Assembly (NCBI RefSeq): GCF_037126465.1
Contig: NC_088201.1
Location: 123,516,324-123,580,323 of the forward strand
Direction of reading: 5' to 3'
DNA length: 64,000 nt
DNA from: Ornithodoros turicata
Taxonomy: Eukaryota > Arthropoda > Arachnida > Ixodida > Argasidae
The notes beneath the pieces are model-generated. The model was given only the letters and a program-made list of their open reading frames with translations. It did not search any database and was not told the origin of the DNA. Shown piece after piece: positions 17,950 to 27,715 of this stretch; the first letter of the stretch is position 1; each line of letters opens with the position of its first letter. A program made the translations under genes and the position numbers.

Positions 17950-18708
17950 AGCGATCCGCGCACCACCTGGCGGGCGCCGGTGAAGGCTATGTTCAGTAGG
18001 CCACCCGCTAGCCATTATGGCGCGGGCCAATCGGCGTGAAGAGATGGGTAAGTTTGAACATCTGAGATAAAGCCGCAGCGGGGCCGCTGCCGTCTGGCGG
18101 GCGCTAATGAAGGCTATGTTCAGCGGGCTTAGTCGGTGGGCCTGGAACGGGCCAATCGGTGGCGGCGGCCAATCAGAGGGCTTAGAAAGTCTGGGAGAGT
18201 GATCAGTAGGCTTAGAATGGACCAATCAGCGGAGCCGGTTAATTAGCATAACGGGGGCGGAGCCGTGCTCAGCGATACGCATGCACCAATCAGCGTGAAG
18301 TGGGGGCAGAGCCGAGTAATTAGCATAAGGGGGGCGGAGCTACAGTCAACCAATCAATGACCAGTCAAGGTTTAGCACGGGCCATTCAGCGTGAACTGGG
18401 CGTAGCCAAGCCAACTAATTAGCATAACGGAGCGGAGCTACGGTCAGCTAATCAAAGATCAGTGGGGCGCGGTGGCCAATCAACGTGAAGTGGCCGGGGC
18501 TAATGGCGGCCAATCAGATGGCTTTGGATTTGGCTTGTGTTAGATTACAAATGGATTGTGTTGGCTTAGAACTGGATTGTGTTGGCTTAGAATTGGATTA
18601 GAATCGGCCATCTTGGATTAGAAAAAAGGATGTCGTTATAGCGCACGGTCCTTATGCCGTCTGGTTCTTATCCAGGCACCGTTATTATGCCGTCTTATCT
18701 ATACTACT
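17950..18708 (-). repeat. Right Polinton terminal inverted repeat
   Basis: Complement of the left TIR. Ends CTATACTACT|CACAGC. Same CCAAT, GC-box and TTAGCATAA modules. Its inner edge (AGCGATCCGCGC) cuts into the ATPase gene. Confidence 0.9.
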
Positions 18709-18714
18709 CACAGC
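18709..18714. repeat. Right target-site duplication of the Polinton (CACAGC)
   Basis: Identical to 5723-5728. The following base (A) also matches, so 6 or 7 bp; six is usual for Polintons. Confidence 0.85.
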
Positions 18715-19062
18715 ACGGTTGTGCTGCTAGAGCTGTGCAAGTCAGTCGTCAGTAGCGTAACTATCTCGCTACCTGTATTTTAGTACGATGGATATACAAT
18801 ATTTTGAGGCCATGGTATGAAACTAAGTCTTACTAGAGTTTATTAATAGTACTATAGTAATTATAGTTTATTAGTAATAGAATGTAGATGAGGGGAAACA
18901 GTCAGCAGAAACAGTCAGCAACAGTCATCAGGTGATCATCAGCTGTGATCACCTGATGAAATGTAGTCTGCTGCATGAAAGCTAGTGTCCATTAAAGAAA
19001 AAGTTTTCATCGTTGGTGTTGTGTTCTTGTGGTTACGTTACGAACGGAGTTTCATGAAAACT
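18715..19062 (-). other. Possible retroelement leader or flank, no gene
   Basis: AT-rich, with repeated CAGTCAGCA and a TCATCAGGTGATCA...TGATCACCTGATGA hairpin near 18928-18960. On the minus strand it lies downstream of the PBS-like site, so it may be the 5' leader of a Ty3-type element. Confidence 0.35.
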
Positions 19063-19080
19063 GCGCGCGTTCGGGCACCA
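19063..19080 (-). other. Primer-binding-site-like sequence
   Basis: Minus strand TGGTGCCCGAACGCGCGC, directly after the ACA end of the LTR-like segment. TGGYGCCCGAAC is a common retroelement PBS core. Confidence 0.5.
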
Positions 19081-19173
19081 TGTTTATTTTGCAGCTCTCG
19101 ATGATCGGGGCGGGTACATAGTTGCCAACGGGTTGCATAACTGTAGCTGCAGATCGAACAATAGGACACTACA
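19081..19173 (-). repeat. Short LTR-like segment (TGT...ACA)
   Basis: On the minus strand it begins TGTAGTGTCC after a purine-rich CACAAGGAGGATAG and ends AAAATAAACA with an internal AATAAA, then the PBS. Only 93 bp, short for a Ty3 LTR, so it may carry a deletion. Confidence 0.45.
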
Positions 19174-19536
19174 CTATCCTCCTTGTGGGAGAGATTCTAG
19201 GGGAATATAGGACTAAAACAAAGAACAATATATGAAAGTTAAAGTTCAACATCATTCGGTACAAAGGCACTGAGTGGTTTGAGTTTACGTGGTAAAGTCA
19301 GTGAAGTGCACTGGGTGTCTTCGTTCTTGTGTGGGGTATCGTCTCTCAGGGCAGCATTGGCTTGGAGGTCCCACTGAGTCGCTATCTGCGTCCTTGCTGT
19401 TCGTTACAGGTGGTCGAGATAACAGATCATCTGTGTCCAGTGTCGAACTATCTGGAGCTTGTGATATTCCAGTAGCATCTTTGAAAAAGCTCGCGTTGCG
19501 AACTATCGCTCGCTTATTGTTTGATGCCGTGACCTG

Positions 19537-21245
19537 CTATCCTTGGATGTTGGTGATTGTACAGGGAACCTGCTCGTAGCACGCTGTGAATTTGTTGTGC
19601 CGAATTTGTTTACAAAGCACTTTCTGCCCCACGTGAAGTTGATGTGGTCGTGCATGTCTGCGACGATCAGCATTGTTCTTGTTGTGAACTTTCTGATGAT
19701 GCATGGCTGATTTCACATAATCTATTTGAGCTTCCTCTTGATTGGAGATGAAGTATTGCGGGAGGAGGTTCTTCATTTTACTGCCGAATAATAGTTCATA
19801 GGGTGTCGTGTCAGTTGTTGCTTGTTTGGTCGACCGGTAGGCCATGAGGAATATGTCGAGCTCTGCTGTCCAATTACTGCTAGTGTGGACATGTTTCTTT
19901 AGGGTTCTCATGAATCGCTCCGCCTCACCATTAACTTGAGGCAATAGCGGAGTGATTCGGTGGTGATGAAAGCCAAGCTCTGCAGCAAACTCCTGGAAGT
20001 CTGCACTTTGGTCCATTATCAGATCTAAGAAGTAGAGGGATTCCAAATTGAGCAAACAGCGCTCCAAGGATGGGGGGCACCACACGGGCACTGGGAGATC
20101 GAACCACATGCACCAGAGGGTATTTTGAGAAGTCGTCAATGATCACCATGGCGTAATTGCCGTCAGGAAAAGGTACAACAAAAGTCCATTTAGAGTTCAT
20201 CCCAGGGCCCATTAGGGGGTTTTGTGATAGGTAGTGCTTCGCGAGTTGTCTGGGGTACTGCTGCTTGGCAGGGAAGGCAGCTTTTAATTGTTGTGTGCAC
20301 AAGGCTATCCATGCCTGCGAACCAGACTTTTTCTCGCAGTACCTGTTTGGTCTTTACGATTCCCTGACGGCCACGATGCGCGCATTGTACTGCTCGTTGC
20401 TGAAGGCTGGCGGGCAGGACAATACGGGTGTTTCGAAGAATAAGACCTTCTGGGGTGAACATCAATTCGTTTTTTTATGGCTGCAAATGGTTTTAGTTCC
20501 GGCGATGACCAGATGTCGCGTTTAGGTTGTAGTATGGCAGTCACAAGGAGCTATAATTGCTGGTCTTCCTTTGTGTGTTCTGAAATCTCTTCTACTGAGA
20601 AGGCATTGGGGGCATAGTGACGTTGGATAAAGTTCACATATTCCGTTGGGACTGTAGTGATCCTACGCTGGGAGCTGCTTATAGGCAGCGGGTTCCTTGA
20701 CAGGTAGTCAGAGGGGTTACTACTGCCCGCAGTGTGCTGTCAGTCAAAGTCAAAAGTCAAGTGTGCTGTGCAGTGTGCTGTCAGTGCTGTGTGTCAAAGA
20801 CGTACTGGTGGACGTAGTGCTAGGCGTTCGATACGAGCCGAAGGTGACGATCTTGGGTTGCTGAGGATGCGCACGAGAGGCTTGTGATCAGTAAGTAAGA
20901 CGAACTTAGCACCACAAAGGTACAGTCGAAAATGTTTCATGCCCCCATACTACTGCAAGCATTTCTCGTTCAATTTGTGAGTAGCGACTTTCTACAGGTG
21001 TAAGTGCCCTGCTTGCGTAGGCAATCACTGCAGGTTCTTCCTCGGCGTCGGAACTCTGTGTGAGAATGGCACCGAGTCTATGTGGGCTGGCATCTACATC
21101 CAGATCTGTCCGCTTTTATGAATCGAAGTAAGTCAGGGTTGAAACATCTGACATGGCTTGTTTTAGGTGGTCAAAGGCGTCTTGGTGGCGCTTAGTCCAA
21201 GCCCAGCTTTGCTTTTTTCAAGGTTAGTTCTCGTAGTGACTGGGT
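19537..21245 (-). pseudogene. Ty3-type RNase H-integrase half (minus strand)
   Basis: In minus-strand order: RT thumb (SLRELT), the RT/RNase H junction (AWTKRHQDAFDHLKQ, ~21215-21150), RNase H (VDASPHRLGAIL...SRYSQIEREML, ~21110-20950), a degraded connection with a GTGCTGTCAGT repeat near 20740-20800, an H2C2-type zinc region with KSCLPCQ (20300), and an integrase core (VIIDDFSKYP, LRSDNGP, PQVNGEAERFMRTLK) plus the C-terminal region to 19537. Several frames, stops and a weak first integrase Asp mark it as dead. It is one half of a split element; the PR-RT half lies head-to-head at 21246. Confidence 0.88.
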
Positions 21246-22280
21246 AATGTTTCCGTACAGAGCAACTTCTCCACTGCAAATACTTGGGAAAGTTTGTGTC
21301 ACCATGACATACAAAGAGAAGGATATCCAAGAAGACCTATTTGTCACTCCTGGCGACTGTGCACTGCTTCTTAGCTTTTCAGCAGCGTCTGGCTTAGGCT
21401 TTGTCCACATCACATATCAAGTCGAGGACACCGCAACAAAAGAAGTTATTGTGGAATCATTTCCTGGCCTGTTCAACGGTGTTGGAAAACTCAAGGAGCA
21501 ACAAATCCATCTCTTTGTAGGTGAAAGTGTACCTCCTGTAGCCCAACCCCACCGTCGTATACCCTTTGCACTGCGTGAGGCCACAGAAAACGATATCCAA
21601 CGACTCCTATTTGAAGACATCATCGAACGAGCAGACGATCCAACTCTATGGTTTTCCCCGGTCGTAATTGTCCCCAAGCCGCATCACCCCGACGAAATTC
21701 GAATTTGTGTCGACATGCGTGCTGTGAACACGGCCATACAACGTGAAGGACATCTCTGCCCAACTGTGGAAGACATCATTGTAGCACTAAATGGAGCAAA
21801 AGTCTTCTCCAACTTGGATCTGAAGGATGGCTATGATCAGTGTGAACTGGACATACCTTCAAGACAGCTCACAACATTCTCGATTCACGCTGGCCTATTC
21901 AGATACAAACGCCTCAATTTTGGCATCACTAGTGCAGTTGAAATTTTTCAGAACACTATCCGTCAAGTCCTCAACAGCATCCCAAACGTCTTGAACGTGA
22001 GCGATGACATTATAGTCTATGGGCAGACTCAGAACGAACATAACACTGCCCTGGATGCTGTCCTTCGTCGAGTGCAAGAAGTCGGCATAACGCTCAATTA
22101 CAAGAAGTGTCACTTCCACCAGAGTGAGATAACCTTCTATGGACTGATTTTTTGGCTGAAGGCGTCCGTCCCGATCCCCAGAAGATCATTGCCTTCTTAC
22201 AAGTCCCAACACCAACTATCCCTCAGGAAGTAAGGAGTCTCCTTGGGATGGTTAACTACTCTCGGCGATTTCTGCGGAAG
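21246..22280 (+). pseudogene. Ty3-type protease tail and reverse transcriptase half (plus strand)
   Basis: The main ORF is 21247-22233. It starts mid-protein at YRATSPLQILGKV (end of protease/linker). RT follows: VVIVPKPHHPDEIRICVDMR, NLDLKDGYDQ (first catalytic Asp), YKRLNFGITSA and NVSDDIIVYG (YxDD-type box with S). A frameshift near 22154 is followed by EGVRPDPQKIIAFLQVP and GMVNYSRRFL in another frame, ending at ~22280 exactly where the minus-strand half resumes with the thumb. No protease active-site or gag is visible. Confidence 0.88.
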
Positions 22281-23805
22281 GTTATCTTTTAGCTGTTTTA
22301 AGTAAAGCGATTGCGATGAGCTTATGAAGTGATGCTTCTTTAGGGTCTGGAGGGCACTCAGGAGGTTCTGGCTGAATTCTTCCGTTGGTACCACAAAGGT
22401 ACGAAGCACTGAAGCACCAGGCACCCACTGTTGAAATGTTACTGTGTCACAAAATTCCGATATTCGCGCCATGTTGACATCCAAGATTTGCTGAACCGTT
22501 GATAACCCCGGACACTGAGCACAGTGGTCAAGCATACAATCCACTGAGTCCAGGCGACACACCATTAGTCCGAGAAGTGCTTTGTAGTTCTCTTCCATCC
22601 CTGCTGCATGAAGCATCATCTTTATATTCTGATGGTAGCTGCAAACACAAACCGAGTTGCATCCAGGATCTCCCGCAAGGACGCACCACGGTGGTCTCAG
22701 GGCTGCGAATGTGGAAAACCCAGCTTTCATCGTTGGATTGAATGACTTCCATATCTCGAAGACCTCCCTTAGGCCAGTCAGCATCAGGCGCTTTTGATGT
22801 CCCTTCAAGACGTCCTTCTTCTCCGGCATGCAGGTCGATATAAAATCATCCTCGTAGAACTGACGGATGTTCTCTTTAGTATCCTCTCGCACTGCTGGCC
22901 TTCCCCTCGAGCTGGTGGGTTCAGTGAGGATTCCCACGTTTGTCCTGATGTCCTTGGCTTTGCGCACCATACGATCCGACGCCACAAAATAGTTCATAGT
23001 CTGCCGTCTTGACCATGATAATGGAGCCAACGGCAATATCATCACTTTTCTGGAAGTGTTTTCTTGAGTCGCAAACCTTTCCTTTAGGTTCTCGAGCAAG
23101 GTTTTGTAATCTTCTGCGACTACATGACACCCTGTTCCAGGGGTGGACGGTTAGTTTAATGCCACTCCCAGCGTTGTCTCTAGAGCTTTCCTTGCTTTGC
23201 ATTCAATTTTTCGCTGCTTTGCTTGCGCGTAGCTCTGTCTTCGGGCTGCTGACCTCTTTAACGTCACCGGAGTTTCTCCAAGAAGTTCCAAGGATTTGTT
23301 AAGGAGATGTAGATCCTCCTGCTCCGTTTCCCTCACTTCTTGTGTGGGACTTCAGCGCGGATCTGCTTCAGTTGGATTGTCCTCATACTGATATTTCGTG
23401 CACTCCACATAGCATTTTGGACACAATCTTATCGCCGGGAGTAAGTTTAAACTGTGTAGTGCGCTTCGTCAGAGCCGAAGATTTTATTATAGTCCCGTGT
23501 ACGTTCTTCTTGTGTTTCTCGAAGGGATCCACGCAACATTTCGATGCCAACTTATCGGTGTACTTGCGAATATAGAGGAGGTAGTGGTCTCTGCAAACTG
23601 CTGCAATTGAAGAAGGTAGCCGCTTTGCGCGAGCAGAAATGAGGTACTGCTCTTCTTCAGCTAAGTCGCAGAACTTCGTCACGGATGGGGTACGCACGTA
23701 CTGATGGCATCCTTTTGGACCGAATGAGCAAATTGTAGTGTCACTCACTTCTGGTGGCGTAGATGCAGAATTCATGGCCAGGCATACCAGTACTGTCCAC
23801 AACAC
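22281..23805 (-). pseudogene. Repeat-associated Cys/His protein family, broken
   Basis: Minus-strand frames from 23805 give a Cys-rich N-terminal region (LYIRKYTDKLASKCCVDPF, LTPGDKIVSK) and a coiled middle (QAKQRKIECKARKALETT). The 300-codon ORF holds VLAGDPGCNSVCVCSYHQN, CMLDHCAQCPGL, FQQWVPGASVLRTFVVPTEEF and SQSLYLKQLKDNLP. I recognise this as a family repeated in many arthropod and cnidarian genomes, probably transposon-encoded, but cannot name its function. Frameshifts separate the parts, and the C-terminus is cut off at ~22285 where the Ty3 fragment begins, which suggests the retroelement inserted here. Confidence 0.6.
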
Positions 23806-25237
23806 ACGCGGCCAATATGAGTCCCGCAGAGGTACGATGTAAACTTGTGTAGTCAGTGGGCTTCACCAGTGCAGTGTTGCGCGCAAATTGACGGACGCAG
23901 GAAAGCTGTAGGCAGCTGGACTAGACAAGGTCCTTCGCAAATGTCGGTAGGATAATTTTGTTGGACCGTCACATGTGTTGCCTTTATAACCGGCGTCCTT
24001 TGATCTCAGGGCCGCCAGTGGTTGTTTTTGTATCGAAAACACGGAAACAAATATTGTCATGACATTGAGCTTCAAGAGGATTTGAGGATTTATTGCAAAG
24101 CACATACACACACAAAGAAAAAGAGTGAGAAAGGGGAAAGTTCAGCCACCCGTTATTATCGCATTGGAGCGAGCGCAGATACTGGTGTGCCGTATCTCCT
24201 CACCGGAAGCAGTCTAATGGGATACAGGTGTTTGTGTCGTTATTGCGTGCATACTGTTGCAATCCTTCTTCAAAGGGAGGCCAAACAAAAAACCAAAGCA
24301 CCACTCGAACAAGGCACAACCAGCATAACCAAGAGTATAGGCGTAAAAATCGAATTGTTCGTAATCGTGACGTGAAACACGCCATAATACGGCGCACAAG
24401 GGTTGAAAGCCTATAAATTGCACACACACAAAAACGAAAAAACATCAATAAAGAAATAAAGTCAAATACAATACACTTCGACTTCCCCCGTTGATGGCTT
24501 TGCATAATAGTGATATAGTTCTATATACGTATCTCACTGTATATTTGATATAACAGCCACTCGGCAACAGGATGCTCGCTTCTCGTAACCATGTCATATT
24601 TAAAAAATCGTTGCAAAAAGAAAACAACAAAAAGCACCCCTGACATTTTTTTATACGTTGAAGTGGAGGGACCGACGCATGTTTCACCGCTGACAGAACG
24701 TTCGTACATCGTTGGCCACATGTTTTCTTTTACGCTCCAATATGACGAATTTTCAAAAATTCGCATATTTCACGAATTATTTCTCACCTTGCCCGACTAT
24801 CCTAAGAGCCAATTTTTTTAAAAAATATGCCTCATGTCCCGGACTACAAGGCTAACAATTTTCATGTCTCTAGGTGTAGGCAGTGAGTCAGCAGAAAATG
24901 TCAAAGACGTGTAAAAAGGCGGCATGATTGCATTAGCCATGGGGTACCACAGACACGCTAGCTTTTGTTTTGTCGGGTACAGGATGAAAGAAGGGCCCTT
25001 CGCGGCCGCAGTGACATTTACAGACACAAAATACCCTTTCCCGTTTTCCCTACAGAAGCCGTCAAAGAAAACATGGTTTCAGGGCGATCATCGGAGCTTG
25101 GCCCCACGTAACGCAGGAACGCCGCGTAATTCAGCAAAAGTACTTCTCGGGCGTCGGTTTCTCATTTACTCCGACCGGTAAAAAAATTCACATCGAAATC
25201 CACGGGGGTCGAGCGCCACGATTGGATCGCTTCATAT
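23806..25237. other. No recognisable gene
   Basis: Short ORFs on both strands without recognisable domains. The (CA)n near 24107-24116 is the only simple repeat noted. Confidence 0.5.
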
Positions 25238-25302
25238 GGAATAGTTAAATTATTACATTAGAAATATACAGTATATTTCTAATGTAATAATTTAACTATT
25301 CC
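25238..25302. repeat. Perfect 65-bp palindrome
   Basis: Two 32-bp arms (GGAATAGTTAAATTATTACA...) are exact reverse complements around a single central A at 25270. AT-rich. Confidence 0.95.
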
Positions 25303-25329
25303 TACTGTATCTACTGTATGTTAATATGT

Positions 25330-25533
25330 ATCACACTGTATATCTGTTATTGTTGTTGTTTAATCTTTTTTTAAAGATTGATCTACCTAACATATACATT
25401 TACCATATAGAGCTGCTAACAAAATAAGACAATAACTCGAGGTCCCAGAACTAGCATTAACTATGGGACCTCTTTCTGTACAAACTGACCCAAACTTTGT
25501 ACTCCTGAACGAGTAAATAAATAAATAAATAAA
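25330..25533 (+). mobile_element. 3' end of a LINE with (AATA)n tail
   Basis: Contains the stem GAGGTCCCA...TGGGACCTC (25439-25472), then CGAGTAAATAAATAAATAAATAAA. The hairpin followed by a short tandem-repeat tail is typical of non-LTR 3' ends. No coding part remains. Confidence 0.55.
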
Positions 25534-25564
25534 GCTCTAATATTCTAAGAAAGTTTGTAGGATA

Positions 25565-26100
25565 GGGTTGGGCGCCTCAGTTCTCGTTGAAAGTCATTGG
25601 TTCTCCTCGCATAAATGAGCTTTTGGTTTCCTGGAAGACTCCTTCACCACAACATCTAATGGAGCACTCAAGCATAAAGTCAGCTTTTTCGCAACACCTC
25701 CCATTACATCAATGAGAAATACATGCTTTATTCATGTTAAGTGAACTGGGTGCATAAATTCTCATTGAAACTCATTGAAACTCATTGAAATTGTCCAGGG
25801 CGCTGAATGAGATGGAGCGTGCTTCTTCCAGCAGGGTGAATTGGATGCCTCAGTTCTCATTGAAAGTCATTGGTTCTCATTGGGCAAATTAGCTTCTGGT
25901 TTCCCGGAAGACTCCCTCATCACAACATCTATTGGAGCGCTGAAACATAAAGTCGGCTTTCCCGCAACATCTCTTATTGCTTCGATGAGAAATACCTGCT
26001 TTATTCATATAAAGTGAATTGGGTGCATAAATTCTCATTGAAACTCATTGAAATTGACCAGCGCATTGAATGAGATCGAGCCTGATTTTTCCAGCAGGGC
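25565..26100 (+). repeat. Tandem duplication of a ~270-bp unit (two copies)
   Basis: GCCTCAGTTCTC...GAAAGTCATTGGTTCTC begins at ~25572 and again at ~25847. Both copies continue through GGAAGACTCC, CACAACATCTA, CTTTATTCAT and CATAAATTCTCATTG, ending TTCCAGCAGGG. The first copy has an extra CTCATTGAAA repeat. Non-coding. Confidence 0.9.
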
Positions 26101-27715
26101 CGGGAACGGAAACAGTATGCATCTAACTTGTACATTACACTGCGCATTGCGTGGTACGTACATGAAACATAATTACGTGACTAGAAACAACCTTCGTTTA
26201 GATCCTAAGTCTGTCGCACCAACTGAAGAGTCTCCTAAGCAACGCAGCATACTTCTGGTAGAACACCACATAATGTTCGTACGCGGTAGATATGGCATCT
26301 GCTCTGTCATTTAGTGCACACGTGGACTGTCACTGTCACACAGCACGGCTAGAACATGAAAGGGTCTTCTGTAGCGATTGCATATATACAGTACTCTTGT
26401 CCTAAGCAACGCTGTTAAGAGAAAACAGTAATAGAGTGATATATTATGAGGTTGTGTTACATTTCTCTGTATGTGGCCTTCTCAAGTAGCGTCAGCCAAG
26501 TACGCATAGAGTTATTAAACTAAGGGAGAAGAGTTTTGTTTCCATTACAAGGAGCTTTTACTTCCTAAAGTATAAGGATAGGGCAGATAGTCGGATGCAT
26601 TGTAAACACCATAGGCCGCATCGATGTGGGTACTGTCCAGGATTGGTAGAGATAAGTGCTTGGGATGTGCATGCTGGGGTTCAAGTGAATCTCCTTCTTT
26701 TTCACTTCTTCATCTGTCACCACACCACATCCCAGTTTATAGGAATTCGGCACATTTGCGCCCACTTCTCAGCTCTTTCGTGGCAAAGCTGGGAGAGGGG
26801 TAAATTTTCAAATGAATCTGGCTCAGGCATAACGTGCAATGCCCGCCAGGTAGTTTGCTTATAAAGAACTGCTCTCGCGCAATAGGGGGCATATTGTATA
26901 TCAGGCTACATAGCACATCTTGCTAAACATGGAGTAAGATAAGTACACCAGCGGACCGATCAGACTGATGTCCTTCAGCAGATGAGCAAGCACATGAATT
27001 GCTCCTACTGTATAATAATTTCCAACATAAATACAGATAATGAGAGTCCAAGCACTGGCGATGTGTCACGTTGTGATATGACAAATGTTATCGCTAAATA
27101 ACCATTCACATGTGCTAAGGAAATGAACAATATCTGTGGACAAATTAATTGGTGATATGTTCCTACTCTTTTGTTCATCGAGACATATTGCCTCTATTGA
27201 TCTTGTCATTGATGAGCTGGTCGTTAATCTCACTGTTCCCTTTCTCTTTTCTTGCAATCTGCATATTACTTTCTTCCTTTGTGTGGGAGACCTCTTTTAT
27301 TCATTTTTGCCACTGTGCTGTGCTAGCCACTCGTAAATGTGAAACTTAGTAACGACAGCATTAGTATTGAACACTGACACCACTTGTCATCCTCAGGATA
27401 CACGTAAAATACTAACACAGAACGGCAGCAATACCTACCGTATTGAAACTTACCAGTGCAGAGTACCTCCGTAACACCACCTTCAAAGTTGGTTAGTTGG
27501 TTCTTCATTCGAGAATCATACCTAGCTATGCTAGCCTCTCAGAAAAACTGTCATCTTCGCCATGTGCAGTGCGTTCCATCAAAGCCCTACTATTCTGCAA
27601 TCATGACGTAGGATAAACTAGGGCATATTCTGCAATGCCCTTAACATTGGTTAAGGGGTACACAGAGCCAGGGATAAAATACGATATCACTTATCGTCAT
27701 TCACATGGTCTTCAT
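26101..27715. other. No recognisable gene
   Basis: AT-rich sequence with only short, unrecognised ORFs on both strands. Confidence 0.5.

Larger units (their letters stand above)
5729..18708. mobile_element. Polinton/Maverick DNA transposon (virus-like), 12,980 bp
   Basis: Bounded by long inverted repeats (5729-6486 and 17950-18708) and a perfect 6-bp duplication. Termini match closely: left ATTAGTATAGATTAAGACGG, right (complement) AGTAGTATAGATAAGACGG. It encodes the diagnostic set: protein-primed PolB, retroviral-type integrase with chromodomain, adenain-like protease, double-jelly-roll-type MCP, penton-like proteins, pVI-like basic protein and an ATPase remnant. Length is slightly under the usual 15-20 kb, mainly because the ATPase is almost gone. 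Damage: LINE insertion in polB, MITE in a penton-like gene, an amber codon in integrase, frameshifts in the penton-like, pVI-like and plus-strand genes. The MCP, protease and Gly-rich genes are open. The element is therefore non-autonomous today but not ancient, since the TIRs are still highly similar. Confidence 0.95.

Noticed and set aside
17776..18225. 149-codon open frame as a complete protein
   Set aside because: Only its last ~58 codons match a protein (ATPase C-terminus); the rest reads through the Polinton TIR, which is non-coding at the other end.
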